Virus record (IMG/VR): IMGVR_UViG_3300012178_000001
Span: 28,495 to 92,494 of that record
DNA from: a virus
Length of the DNA: 64,000 bases
Strand: one strand, 5' to 3'
Under the pieces are notes generated by a model that was not told the origin of the DNA, made no database searches, and saw nothing but the letters and a program-made list of their open reading frames with translations. The position numbers were made by a program, and so were the translations under genes. Position 1 is the stretch's first letter. Each line of letters opens with the position of its first letter. Positions 16,283-25,393 of the stretch are shown here, piece after piece.

Positions 16283-16968
16283 GACTTGCTATAATCAATA
16301 AGACTAATGGGTTCTAGCTTACTATTAGTTTGAATATCAATATCAAGAAATCCATTATCTGTACTATCATCAGTTGTAGACATTTCTACTAACTTATTAA
16401 ATTTTTTTATATCTGATAAACTTATATCCTTTAAATATGACTTTACAAATTTACTGATGTTTCCAAATATCTGCTTTAAGTTTATGAATAGATCTCCTTG
16501 GTGAGCTAACTCATGAGATGTAATTGATAATGGAACTACACCCACCATATGTTGAAAATGTAAATCCATAACTTCTTGTGCCACTAATAACGTACTGACC
16601 TTTTCTTTATTATTTAAACGTTTTTTAAGTACTATGGTTACTATATCATATAGGCTAAATGGATAATGATGGAACTCTATTGATGCCATATCATCATCTA
16701 CTTTCCCCATTACAGCACAGAAATCTAATTGATAATCTTCTTTTAGAATAGAAAGATATTCTCTATAAGGCTGTGATTGTCTTACTATTGACTCTACTTT
16801 CTTTACGAATCTCTTAAATTCTTTTGCATCATATATAGAAGTTGTATAATATGAACTAGCAAATATATCATCTTTTGATTTACCTATAGATAGATTTTCA
16901 TCCTTATCTACAGTAGTTATATCAACTATATTGTTGTTACTTGGTATTTTACTCTTATCTATTGCCAT
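16270..16968 (-). CDS. HHYPF-family protein, possible HNH-like fold (copy 2)
   Basis: A 232-aa paralogue of the product of 8823-9515. It retains IEFHHYPFSLYDIV, VMDLHFQHMVGVVPL and HELAHQGDLFI in the same order and spacing, while the N-terminal ~35 and C-terminal ~45 residues have diverged. Conservation of the His clusters through an otherwise free divergence argues that they are functional (metal binding or catalysis). The ATG follows AGGAGGTCAG. It is a lone minus-strand gene inserted between plus-strand units, with its own promoter-like box. Confidence 0.78.
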   Translation of the reverse strand: MAIDKSKIPSNNNIVDITTVDKDENLSIGKSKDDIFASSYYTTSIYDAKEFKRFVKKVESIVRQSQPYREYLSILKEDYQLDFCAVMGKVDDDMASIEFHHYPFSLYDIVTIVLKKRLNNKEKVSTLLVAQEVMDLHFQHMVGVVPLSITSHELAHQGDLFINLKQIFGNISKFVKSYLKDISLSDIKKFNKLVEMSTTDDSTDNGFLDIDIQTNSKLEPISLIDYSKSKKK

Positions 16969-17003
16969 AACTGACCTCCTAAGTGTAATTCTTATTCACA
17001 TGT

Positions 17004-17015
17004 TAATTAAATGTT
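17004..17015 (-). promoter_or_regulatory. AACA-N6-TW promoter-like box (minus)
   Basis: On the minus strand AACA-TTTAAT-TA, 36 nt upstream of the ATG at 16968. Two further AACA-N6-TW matches (AACATGTGAATA and AACATTAACATT) lie nearby, so which is used is uncertain. Confidence 0.45.
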
Positions 17016-17048
17016 AATGTTGAGTTTTGTTATTTTTATTTTAATGTG

Positions 17049-17060
17049 AACATTTTAATA
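17049..17060 (+). promoter_or_regulatory. AACA-N6-TW promoter-like box
   Basis: AACA-TTTTAA-TA, 34 nt before the TTG start at 17094. It is divergent from the box at 17004-17015, sharing a 125-nt intergenic region. Confidence 0.5.
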
Positions 17061-17093
17061 ATAGTGTTAATTGAAAGGAAGGAGTTGTATACT

Positions 17094-19592
17094 TTGTCTG
17101 AATATTTAATAGACGATAATAAGAGTGAAATAAAAGAATTAATAAATTTCTGTTCAAACATAGTTATAAAAAGAGAAGATAAGGCTGAAGAAAAAGAAAC
17201 ATTTGAAAGTTCTAAGAAAGCATATACATTGATTGATGCAATTCTTAAAACAGATTCAATAGATTCATATAACATATCAGAAGAAGACTTGTTAGAACCT
17301 GAATTAAATACTAAGTCAATGATGATGGGTGTTAGACTAGATTTTAGGAAATATAAATTTGATACATTGTCTAGGAAGCAGTTAGATGTATTATTAGAGT
17401 TCAAGAGATTTCAGGTATACTCAGTATTTATGGAATATGGTGATGCAAATGAGTATTATAATAATATTTATAATGAATATATTAAAGGTCCAGATACTCT
17501 AATATATGATACATTTAAGGAATTTGTAGAGGGTACAAGATACTGTTTTTTTGTAGATGCAAGGTTAGCTAAGAACTATTCTATATTGTATAATGATGGG
17601 AGTCTAAATAACTATCAAATATCTCAATTTATGAAATCATATAACTTTGCAAGAACATACTTTAGTAGAGTACTTTATAATAATGCATTTGATGAGAATA
17701 ACCCAATGTATACTAATTTTGCATCATTGGTTATAGTATTTATAGCCATTCAATACTACATGGATGATAGGTTAAAATATTCATCTGATGTTAATCTTAT
17801 GACATTATATGATATTAAAAACTTATTTATATCATATGGTCTTGACTACTTTTCAGATATGTCAATGAGATACCAAAAAAGTATACTTAAAAATATAAAT
17901 TCATTACTACAAGATAAAGGTACTTCAAAGGCTATAACGAGCATTCTAAATATCTTTGGATTTGATAATGTTGAGATATTTAAGTACGTATTAACTAAAG
18001 ATTATGACCGTGATGTTGATGGTAATATAATAATAAATAATCCTAAGCTAGAGTTTGTAAAGATACCTTACGATAGTACTAATATTCAGAAAGATATACT
18101 AAAGAATTCTGAAAGATTTGACTATGATACATTTGTTACTGATGATAAGTACTGGCAGATAACAGAAGAAGAAAAACAGACACTATTAACCTCAGAGTTT
18201 AACTATATTGAAACTAAATATTTAAGTATTGATAGCACGCTTAATATTATCAAGAATACATTGGATTTATCATACTTCTATGGACTGCTTAAAGATATGA
18301 AACAGAATGGAAACTTAGAAGATGTTACTTTTTTTGATAATCAAATATCAGATAACCGTGTAAATATATTTGATTCTATAACTGGTTTAAAGGTATTATT
18401 ACTTCAAAAGTTAGGATATGTAGATAATATAATAACTAACAATAATTCTATTTCATATATTTATGAATACAATTATGATAAGATACTAGGATCTATAACT
18501 TTACGTGACTATTCAACTATAAATCCGACATTAAGTGGTACTCTAGATGAAGAAACTATAAATAAATATCGTGACAGTTTTTTATCGGAGTTAATAGAAG
18601 ATAAGGTATTCACTAAAAGTGAATTAATTGACTTATTTGTAAATAACAAGGATATGATGAGTCAATTAGGGGATATGATAATCAATACTGGAGATTATGA
18701 CACGTATAGGGAACTTAGAACATTATATGACTTATCTGCTAAATCTGAGGTAAATAATGATAATTTTATAAAAGAAGTTGTAGGTGGAGAACCTGTATAT
18801 TATTCTACATTTAGTGAATATTTCTTAACTGTTGATTCTTCATTCCATGAGTTTTTATATCCAGGTCAAGACACTACTGAGGAGGTATATAATCAAAAGA
18901 TACTATTGCTTAGTAATACTATTAATAGATATCTAAACACTGATGCTATTGAACTGATAGAGAATAACAATACAATATCTCTAAATTATGTTAAAAACTA
19001 CATGCTTAGACTTATTGACCTATTCAGATCATATACAGTAACTGTAAAGGAGTTAACTACTAATTATGTATTTGATAGTAAGCTACTAAATGCTATCAGA
19101 ATATTTGATGAAGGTACACCTTTAATAACCTTGGGTCATCCTGAGTTTAATGATATGTATGATAATACTATGCATGAAAATAATATTTCTAGTGTAGATA
19201 TAAATCTTAAGGAACTAAGTGATATGATGTTAGCAGTAACTACAATGTTTCCTAAGATTAATTTGAATATAATTGAAGATTGGAATAATGAAACATATGT
19301 TGAATTTAAGAATAGTGAAGAATATATTAAATTTGTTGAAGATAAATTATACGATATAGGATTATTTGATGAAGATGGTATGACGTTGCTTGAAAAATTT
19401 GATTCATTAACTAACTCAATAACTTATGAACAAATATTAGAACTTAAAGAATTATTCCCTAGTGTAATTAAAGTCCTTAATTCATCTTTACTGGGAGAAT
19501 TAAATGATAAATTGGGAAGTGAACAAAAAATTAATATACTTGCAAATATGATGAAGATGAGCGAAAGCTTTAAATTGACTACTACTGAATAG
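17094..19592 (+). CDS. Large hypothetical protein, probable virion/baseplate component
   Basis: An 832-aa acidic protein without recognised catalytic motif. The start is TTG at 17094, 9 nt after AAGGAAGGAG; the longer in-frame reading from GTG at 17046 begins upstream of that site and across the promoter box. The sequence is helical and rich in Tyr, Asn and Asp. It is followed after 20 nt by a gene whose product has a tail-protein-like C-terminus. Size, context and late-type promoter suggest a baseplate or tail component; this is inference. Confidence 0.7.
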   Translation: MSEYLIDDNKSEIKELINFCSNIVIKREDKAEEKETFESSKKAYTLIDAILKTDSIDSYNISEEDLLEPELNTKSMMMGVRLDFRKYKFDTLSRKQLDVLLEFKRFQVYSVFMEYGDANEYYNNIYNEYIKGPDTLIYDTFKEFVEGTRYCFFVDARLAKNYSILYNDGSLNNYQISQFMKSYNFARTYFSRVLYNNAFDENNPMYTNFASLVIVFIAIQYYMDDRLKYSSDVNLMTLYDIKNLFISYGLDYFSDMSMRYQKSILKNINSLLQDKGTSKAITSILNIFGFDNVEIFKYVLTKDYDRDVDGNIIINNPKLEFVKIPYDSTNIQKDILKNSERFDYDTFVTDDKYWQITEEEKQTLLTSEFNYIETKYLSIDSTLNIIKNTLDLSYFYGLLKDMKQNGNLEDVTFFDNQISDNRVNIFDSITGLKVLLLQKLGYVDNIITNNNSISYIYEYNYDKILGSITLRDYSTINPTLSGTLDEETINKYRDSFLSELIEDKVFTKSELIDLFVNNKDMMSQLGDMIINTGDYDTYRELRTLYDLSAKSEVNNDNFIKEVVGGEPVYYSTFSEYFLTVDSSFHEFLYPGQDTTEEVYNQKILLLSNTINRYLNTDAIELIENNNTISLNYVKNYMLRLIDLFRSYTVTVKELTTNYVFDSKLLNAIRIFDEGTPLITLGHPEFNDMYDNTMHENNISSVDINLKELSDMMLAVTTMFPKINLNIIEDWNNETYVEFKNSEEYIKFVEDKLYDIGLFDEDGMTLLEKFDSLTNSITYEQILELKELFPSVIKVLNSSLLGELNDKLGSEQKINILANMMKMSESFKLTTTE

Positions 19593-19612
19593 AATGAAAG
19601 GGGACACATAAA

Positions 19613-20353
19613 ATGAAGAAAGTTTTTAAAGATGATTATAATAGTATAAACGAGGAAATGAGTATGGATAGTGTTAGCAAGCCATCAATTAGGGGTAAAG
19701 TAAGGTTTCTAGATGATGAAGGTAATGTTATTCTAGAAAAAGATAACTTAATAGTATTACGTGGACGTGTATTTGCACTAGAAAAATTATTTAATGATAT
19801 GAATACTGAAGGTTCTTATGTAACAAATAATAATCGTGAGTTAATATTATTTAAAATAGGTACTGGTGGTGCACCTGAGAATGATCCATTCCAGCCATAT
19901 ACACCAAGCTTTGATGACACTGATTTAGCTAGTCCAATTCCATTCAAAGTTGTTGATGCGAATGATACTAATACAACCTTAACAACTGAGGAACAAGATA
20001 TTTATTATGACTCTAAATTGAATGAAATTGATACTACTTTAACTGAGTTTTATTGTAAAAGATTTGATGTTATTGATCCTGTATGGAATATTGATACTGT
20101 TAATAATGAGGTTTATAAGAAAATGATTTTAAAGATAAATACTACAGACTTTAGAACAGTACCAACGGGAAATCCAGAACAACCTTATACAAGAGATGCA
20201 AATATAAATGAATTAGGTTTATACTTTGCTTCTTATAATGATACTACTAATGAAATGGAAGACATTGAAATGTTTAGTAGATTAACATTCTCAACTGAGC
20301 CATTAACAAACTTAAGTAAGACAGTTACAATTGAATATTATATCTTTGGTTAA
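19613..20353 (+). CDS. Putative virion structural protein
   Basis: A 246-aa protein. The N-terminus (RGKVRFLDDEGNVILEKDN, then GRVFALEKLF) and the C-terminus (NELGLYFA, then MFSRLTFSTEPL and IEYYIFG) match a layout often seen in phage baseplate or tail proteins, where a beta-sandwich ends in T-F-x-T-E-P and Y-Y. I do not know the specific family. The ATG follows GAAAGGGG. It lies 20 nt after the 832-aa gene and probably acts with it in the virion. Confidence 0.6.
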   Translation: MKKVFKDDYNSINEEMSMDSVSKPSIRGKVRFLDDEGNVILEKDNLIVLRGRVFALEKLFNDMNTEGSYVTNNNRELILFKIGTGGAPENDPFQPYTPSFDDTDLASPIPFKVVDANDTNTTLTTEEQDIYYDSKLNEIDTTLTEFYCKRFDVIDPVWNIDTVNNEVYKKMILKINTTDFRTVPTGNPEQPYTRDANINELGLYFASYNDTTNEMEDIEMFSRLTFSTEPLTNLSKTVTIEYYIFG

Positions 20354-20364
20354 TTAGTTATAAC

Positions 20365-20393
20365 TTCCCATTCTCTTTCACAGGGGATGGGAA
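20365..20393 (+). terminator. Terminator-like hairpin
   Basis: TTCCCAT pairs with ATGGGAA with inner TCTC/GGGG-type pairing, just after the stop at 20353. The tail TTTATTATATTTT is only moderately T-rich, and no promoter box follows, so read-through into the next genes is likely. Confidence 0.5.
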
Positions 20394-20420
20394 TTTATTA
20401 TATTTTAAGAGGTGATTTAA

Positions 20421-20990
20421 ATGAGTAAGGGAAGGGTATGGTTTTCAGCAGATTTACATTTAGGTTCAGAGAGGACTTTAACATTATCTAAGAGACCTTT
20501 TGAATCAGTAGATGAAATGAATGAAACGATTATAAGCAATTGGAATTCAGTAGTTAGGGAAGATGATGTTTGTTATATAGTGGGTGATATTGGAGATCTT
20601 GAAATAGCTAGAAAATTAAATGGGAAGTTAGTCTTGATAACAGGTAATTACGAGGAAGATGATATACAAGCTAATTACTATGGTAATAAATACCACTATA
20701 TAGATACGCTTAAGGAAAATGGATTCCATAAAGTATTTCATGAATGGTATAGATTCTTTGATAAGAATTATGAGAATAGAATGTATCTTACACATAAGCC
20801 TAGTGATTGTAAAAGCCATGAATTTAATTTATTTGGTCATGTTCATAAGCTTTCAATGATAAAGTCTTTTGGTTTAAATGTAGGAACCGACTGTCATAAC
20901 TTCTTTCCAATCGATATGGACACTGTTTTATTCTATAAAAAGGCTATTGAAGAATTTTATGATGATGAAGTATTTATGAGTAAACTATAG
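20421..20990 (+). CDS. Calcineurin-like metallophosphoesterase
   Basis: A 189-aa protein with the metal-binding series D11-x-H13 (ADLHLG), GD at 55-56 (VGDIGD), GN at 75-76 (TGNYE), a later THKP and GHVH (LFGHVHK). The family hydrolyses phosphomono- or diesters. The usual GNHD/E has become GNYE, so the metal-bridging Asn is kept but the following His is missing; activity may be altered. The ATG follows AAGAGGTGA. Its neighbours give no substrate. Confidence 0.82.
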   Translation: MSKGRVWFSADLHLGSERTLTLSKRPFESVDEMNETIISNWNSVVREDDVCYIVGDIGDLEIARKLNGKLVLITGNYEEDDIQANYYGNKYHYIDTLKENGFHKVFHEWYRFFDKNYENRMYLTHKPSDCKSHEFNLFGHVHKLSMIKSFGLNVGTDCHNFFPIDMDTVLFYKKAIEEFYDDEVFMSKL

Positions 20991-21004
20991 AGAAAGGACT
21001 TAAT

Positions 21005-21778
21005 ATGAATGAACAAGAGAGAGTATTACTCCAAAATGAGAGAAAAATAAATAATATATTTATAGAGTGTAGAGAGTTAATGAATGATATGATTATACAT
21101 GAACACACTATAATCATGAATGAAGGAACTTCTAGCGATATTGACTTTATCCAATTCAATGAATCTATTGATGGTATCAAGGAAGTATTTAAAGATATTT
21201 TTAGGTCAATATATGCTTCACTAGTTCTAATAAGCACACTAAATGATAAAATGGGTAATAAAGCAATTGATAAGTTGTATAAATTAGAAGATGAAACACC
21301 ATTACACGGGTCTGAGTTAAACTATGTAAGAAACGCTTATGAAGATATATCTAAATCATTTGAATTTCATATAAAAGATATAGAGGGTACTATTAAGACT
21401 AAAAAACTTAGAGGTGAGAAGAATAATAAAAACTATGAATTCTATATTAAGACTCTAAGTAAAATTCACGTCCAATTTGACAGTTATTTCAGTAATATAA
21501 CCACAGATTCACCTATGACTAAGAATACAGCATTACACTCAATCAACGAATTGTCTTCAGATATTAGAAATATTGTAGCTGAAATTGAAGGGTGGGTTAA
21601 TGAATTACAGAATGAGATTGCACTTATTGACCGTAAGAAAGAGAAAAATAATAAACCTATGTATATAAAAACTATAAATGAGAAGAGTCTAAGAGAAGAA
21701 CTTATTCTTGTTAGTAGTATTCAATTTTATATTAAGAATTTAATTAAAACTCTATATAGTTTAGTAAATGAATTATAA
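21005..21778 (+). CDS. Coiled-coil hypothetical protein
   Basis: A 257-aa, nearly all-helical charged protein. The ATG follows AGAAAGGAC. Candidate coiled coils lie at ~1-45 and ~175-220 (IVAEIEGWVNELQNEIALID). It is not recognised. It precedes the beta' C-terminal gene by 12 nt on the same strand and may be co-expressed with it. Confidence 0.7.
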   Translation: MNEQERVLLQNERKINNIFIECRELMNDMIIHEHTIIMNEGTSSDIDFIQFNESIDGIKEVFKDIFRSIYASLVLISTLNDKMGNKAIDKLYKLEDETPLHGSELNYVRNAYEDISKSFEFHIKDIEGTIKTKKLRGEKNNKNYEFYIKTLSKIHVQFDSYFSNITTDSPMTKNTALHSINELSSDIRNIVAEIEGWVNELQNEIALIDRKKEKNNKPMYIKTINEKSLREELILVSSIQFYIKNLIKTLYSLVNEL

Positions 21779-21790
21779 GGAAGTGATAAT

Positions 21791-23029
21791 ATGAAGAATT
21801 ATATATCTACAGGTGATAAACAATACTTATTATCATTAGAACCTAGTGATGTCACTAAGGATTTATTTATTGATTTATTTGCAAATGACATAGAAAAGCA
21901 AGGATCAAGATTTGAGACTAATGATAAGATGAGCTTAACAATAGATGAGATACAAAGAAAATTTAATACTGAAAATATACTTGGTGATGGAAAAGGCAAT
22001 AAAACATCTATATCAACTACCGTAGGTAGGTACATATTTAATCTATATTTAGATATGGCGAATATATTTGGATACATTAACCAAGAACTAAGTGGTGGAA
22101 AAATAAAGGGTCTAAACTCAATATTATCGTCCAAGTTATTAGAACGAGATATTGAAATAGAAAAAGCATTTGAGTTTGTAGATAAAATGGACTGGTTAGG
22201 ATATTCTATTAATAGAATGATTGCATCATCACTGACATATGATTTATTAGAACCATTACCTGAAGTTGAAAAACTCAAGAATGAGTTATTTGAAAAATAT
22301 GCTAATGAAATAGAAAACAAAGATATGGCAATCGTGAGTAAGATTGAAGATGAACTTTTAGATTTATCTAGGAAGTTACTAAAAGAAAAAGGTATAAGTG
22401 ACTTTGATATTTATGAATCGGGTGCTAGAGGTAGCTTCAGTAATAACTATAAGAATACAACTATAATGAGAGGTATTATAAAAGATCCATCAGATACCGA
22501 CAATTTCTTTATATCTAAGAGTAGTCTTATGGATGGAATACCTAAGGGCGAATTCCATAATTATGCAAACTTAATCGTAGCCGCTTCATATTCAAGGGCT
22601 GTAGGAACACGTTCGGGCGGTTATGAGGCTAAGAAGCTTAATGCCGCTTTTCAGACAGTTGTTCTAGATGATAAAGATACTGACTGTGGTACTAATAAGA
22701 CTATAAAAGTCCATTTAACTGAAAGAAATAAAAGTCAGTATAGTTATAGATATATTATTTATAGAAATAAGATGATACAGTTAGATGAAGAATCACTTGA
22801 GAAATTCACTGGTAAAGTAGTTAATATGCGTACACCATTATATTGTACTAATGAAAAGATTTGTAGTAGATGTGCAGGAGACTTATTCTATAGAATAGGT
22901 ATTCAAAATGTAGGTCTACTTGCTAATCGTGTAGGTACTAAACTGCTTAACTTAGCATTAAAAGATTTCCATGATGTTAGTATTACTATGCATGATATAA
23001 ATATAAACGATTATATAACAAGGCAATAA
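21791..23029 (+). CDS. RNA polymerase beta' subunit, C-terminal part
   Basis: A 412-aa part of a multisubunit RNA polymerase. Landmarks of RpoC appear in order: TTVGR (76-80), SGARGS (210-215), the bridge-helix/trigger-loop region EFHNYANL...GTRSGGYEAKKLNAA (254-286), D-C299-GT (E. coli C814), RTPLYC352 (E. coli C888) and C358-SR-C361 (C895, C898), so all four cysteines of the second zinc site are kept. It ends at LALKDFHD, the place of E. coli LTMRTFH, and lacks the later conserved region of bacterial beta'. The N-terminal part is encoded 4.7 kb downstream. phiKZ- and AR9-like phages carry such split subunits in virion and non-virion polymerases; no beta half is in this window. Confidence 0.93.
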   Translation: MKNYISTGDKQYLLSLEPSDVTKDLFIDLFANDIEKQGSRFETNDKMSLTIDEIQRKFNTENILGDGKGNKTSISTTVGRYIFNLYLDMANIFGYINQELSGGKIKGLNSILSSKLLERDIEIEKAFEFVDKMDWLGYSINRMIASSLTYDLLEPLPEVEKLKNELFEKYANEIENKDMAIVSKIEDELLDLSRKLLKEKGISDFDIYESGARGSFSNNYKNTTIMRGIIKDPSDTDNFFISKSSLMDGIPKGEFHNYANLIVAASYSRAVGTRSGGYEAKKLNAAFQTVVLDDKDTDCGTNKTIKVHLTERNKSQYSYRYIIYRNKMIQLDEESLEKFTGKVVNMRTPLYCTNEKICSRCAGDLFYRIGIQNVGLLANRVGTKLLNLALKDFHDVSITMHDININDYITRQ

Positions 23030-23034
23030 TAAAA

Positions 23035-23063
23035 AGAGTATATACCACTATGGTATATACTCT
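23035..23063 (+). terminator. Terminator hairpin
   Basis: AGAGTATATACCA pairs perfectly with TGGTATATACTCT (13 bp, CTA loop), 6 nt after the beta' C-terminal stop. The tail is AT-rich but short in T. Confidence 0.7.
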
Positions 23064-23092
23064 ATAAATTCGCATCTATATTATAACTAAAT

Positions 23093-23108
23093 ATATATTA
23101 TAATAATG
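23093..23108 (+). promoter_or_regulatory. ATATATTATA...TG promoter-like box (class 2)
   Basis: Reads ATATATTATAATAATG, identical to the box at 15489-15504. It lies between a terminator and the gene at 23145. Confidence 0.5.
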
Positions 23109-23144
23109 ATTAAATAGGTTTATTATAAGAATAAAGGAGGATGT

Positions 23145-23747
23145 ATGAAAAAAGTAAAGGATATTACAATTGGAATGATAGTTAATAAGTTAGTATATAA
23201 TATGGAAGAGGTTTTAGGTATAACTAATGATAATCTAGTTACACTATCTATTGGTGAAAAAGATTTATACAAGGTAGTTGCTAAAATTAATAATGAAGCT
23301 AGTAAAAGTAATAAGGGTATAAAGAAATTTATAATAGAAAATTTTCCTTCAACACATGATAATATTGGTTCATATTATGCATCAACTGTAGAAAGACTAA
23401 TAGAGTTCATAGAAACCAACATAGAACCTAAAGGTGAAGAATTATTTGAAGGAATGCATGGAATTAGGTATGATGAAATAGATACTATTTATGAAGACAT
23501 AGTGGAACCATTAAATGAAAAGACACATTATGAAATCAAACTGATTAGAATAAGAGAGAGATTATTATCTATAATATTTGGACTAGAAAAAAGATATGAG
23601 GCTTTGCTATTAAAGGATGAAAATGCTATGACAGAAAGAGGAGCAATAGCAATGAATAAAGCCTATAGATCATATATTGAAACCTTTAATAGACTTAGTC
23701 ATGAATATGAGCATGATATTAATATTGATTTTACAGATTTTAAATAA
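23145..23747 (+). CDS. Hypothetical protein
   Basis: A 200-aa helical, charged protein not recognised (KTHYEIKLIRIRERLLSIIF). The ATG follows AAAGGAGG with ideal spacing. It is the first gene of a plus-strand run to 27.5 kb made of small unknown proteins, the kind of region that often holds early host-takeover genes; with a class-2 box in front, that is my inference for this run. Confidence 0.7.
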   Translation: MKKVKDITIGMIVNKLVYNMEEVLGITNDNLVTLSIGEKDLYKVVAKINNEASKSNKGIKKFIIENFPSTHDNIGSYYASTVERLIEFIETNIEPKGEELFEGMHGIRYDEIDTIYEDIVEPLNEKTHYEIKLIRIRERLLSIIFGLEKRYEALLLKDENAMTERGAIAMNKAYRSYIETFNRLSHEYEHDINIDFTDFK

Positions 23748-23761
23748 GGAGAGTGCCAATT

Positions 23762-24130
23762 ATGAAAAATAAAGAAAGATTTGAAAAACATTCAAGCGAT
23801 GAAAATATGATAAGTTTACCACAGTATCTCGAATCTTTAGAAGAAAAGAAAAAGATTTGTAATTATATTAGAACTGATATATTACGTGCTAGTATCACAC
23901 CTGTTAATATAGAGATTACATTAGATATGGTAAACAACAGTAATGAGATTAGAAAAAGTCCTTCTAGGATAGAGGGTTGTAGGCAATTTGTAAAGCATAA
24001 CGATATGCCACATTCAGTTAGAGTACTATTGGGATATTTAACTGAAAAAGATGTATTAATAAATTCAGGCATGATTGGAAGTGATGAGACATTAGATGAA
24101 TTATTGTGTAGATTAACTAATAAAAAATAG
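23762..24130 (+). CDS. Hypothetical protein
   Basis: A 122-aa charged protein, not recognised. The ATG at 23762 follows AAGGAGAG; an in-frame GTG at 23753 overlaps that site and is unlikely. It is 14 nt from the previous gene and 10 nt from the next, so co-translated in the operon. Confidence 0.65.
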   Translation: MKNKERFEKHSSDENMISLPQYLESLEEKKKICNYIRTDILRASITPVNIEITLDMVNNSNEIRKSPSRIEGCRQFVKHNDMPHSVRVLLGYLTEKDVLINSGMIGSDETLDELLCRLTNKK

Positions 24131-24140
24131 GGGGTTGTAA

Positions 24141-24701
24141 ATGGATTATGATGATATTGATGTAAGATTAAAAGATGAGAAAGTAAGTGACCATGCCATA
24201 GCTTTATTAGGAAAAAAGGAGGCATTAAAAAGAGAATTACTAAAAAATAGAGATCTTTATCAGCATAAATTTATTCTTCTTAAATATAACGGTAATGTAA
24301 TAAGTGAATATAGAGCTGAAGTAAATAATCATAACTATTTTAATATTATTTCAGAATTAGCAATATACCATGGATTTGATAACTATGATCTTGAATTCGA
24401 ATATGATTTTTATAGATTAACTAAAGACTATAATAAAACTAAAAGACAACGTGGTTTAGAAATAGAAATCTCTAATTATATACCTAATAATTTTGAGAAG
24501 ATAGTTGATGACAAAATCATAAATTCGCTTAGTAAGCAAGGGAACATACAAAAAGTGGTAAAAGGTGGACTGTTTAAGAAGATTAGAAAACATGTTATGG
24601 AAAAATTCAATGTTGACATAGAATCTAATAACTTGATACTGAATAGTGTAAGTATTAAATTGACTATAGAGTATTTAAGAAATTCTATTACTTGTAATTA
24701 G
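24141..24701 (+). CDS. Hypothetical protein
   Basis: A 186-aa basic protein, not recognised. The ATG follows AGGGGGTTG. The middle has aromatic-rich patches (DNYDLEFEYDFYRL) and a Lys/Arg-rich stretch (KKIRKHVMEKF). No cysteine or catalytic motif is visible. Confidence 0.65.
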   Translation: MDYDDIDVRLKDEKVSDHAIALLGKKEALKRELLKNRDLYQHKFILLKYNGNVISEYRAEVNNHNYFNIISELAIYHGFDNYDLEFEYDFYRLTKDYNKTKRQRGLEIEISNYIPNNFEKIVDDKIINSLSKQGNIQKVVKGGLFKKIRKHVMEKFNVDIESNNLILNSVSIKLTIEYLRNSITCN

Positions 24702-24722
24702 TATATAAGGAGATGATTATCA

Positions 24723-25019
24723 ATGTTATATAATATGTTAGAGAGACCGTTTGTATGTAGGTCTGATAGAAAAGATATAGTATTTATAGAAAGAAATCCA
24801 GAACATTGTAGAGTTAGAAATACAAATGGTATAAGAAGAAGAGATATTTATGAGATATGGGAATTAACATCTGAAGATGAATGTAATCATGAAGAACATG
24901 ATAATTGGACTGAATGGTTCTCAATTCGTGATGTTATTGACGAAGTACTTAATAGAAAAGTTTGCTCTAACTGTGGTAAACCACAATCTGATTGGTCAGA
25001 GTGGGGAGAAATTGAATAA
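24723..25019 (+). CDS. Small zinc-cassette protein (tandem copy 1)
   Basis: A 98-aa protein with a C-terminal cassette: C-N-H-x-E-H (~59-63), W-x-E-W, then VCSNCGKP (~82-89) and a final W-x-E-W. The Cys/His set suggests one zinc site. The next gene ends in the same cassette, so the two arose by duplication. Its stop overlaps the next ATG by one base (TAATG). The N-terminal 50 residues are Arg-rich (RNTNGIRRRDIYEIW), which may favour nucleic-acid binding. Function unknown. Confidence 0.68.
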   Translation: MLYNMLERPFVCRSDRKDIVFIERNPEHCRVRNTNGIRRRDIYEIWELTSEDECNHEEHDNWTEWFSIRDVIDEVLNRKVCSNCGKPQSDWSEWGEIE

Positions 25020-25393
25020 TGTTAACCACTAAATTTGGCAGACAATATAGAAGTAATACTATTAGATTCAATAAAAAAGTACTGATGAGACGTGATGAAT
25101 TATTTTGTCATATAAAGGATAATGAAGGCAATACTATCACAAATGCTTATTCCAACTGGGATGAATTTAAGAAAGAAAATAAAGACAATGGTAAATTTAG
25201 TCTACTAGGTACATTACTTAGTAAACTTACATTGTCAAATGAAGTACCTGATAATCCATGTAATCATAGTGAGCACACTGTATGGAAAGAATGGTATTGT
25301 ACTGGGGGAGGTTGGACTTCAGATAATTATGTGAGAGAGGTTTGCTCTAATTGCGGTGAACCACTTAGTAAATGGAAGGAGCGTTATATATGA
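25019..25393 (+). CDS. Small zinc-cassette protein (tandem copy 2)
   Basis: A 124-aa protein whose C-terminal third repeats the cassette of the preceding gene: C-N-H-S-E-H, W-K-E-W, then VREVCSNCGEP and W-K-E. The N-terminal part is basic and different from copy 1, so only the zinc module is shared. It is coupled upstream (TAATG) and downstream (ATGA). Confidence 0.68.
   Translation: MLTTKFGRQYRSNTIRFNKKVLMRRDELFCHIKDNEGNTITNAYSNWDEFKKENKDNGKFSLLGTLLSKLTLSNEVPDNPCNHSEHTVWKEWYCTGGGWTSDNYVREVCSNCGEPLSKWKERYI

Noticed and set aside
17046-17093. Longer reading of the 832-aa gene from GTG at 17046
   Set aside because: It begins upstream of the Shine-Dalgarno site and runs through the promoter-like box; TTG at 17094 is correctly spaced.
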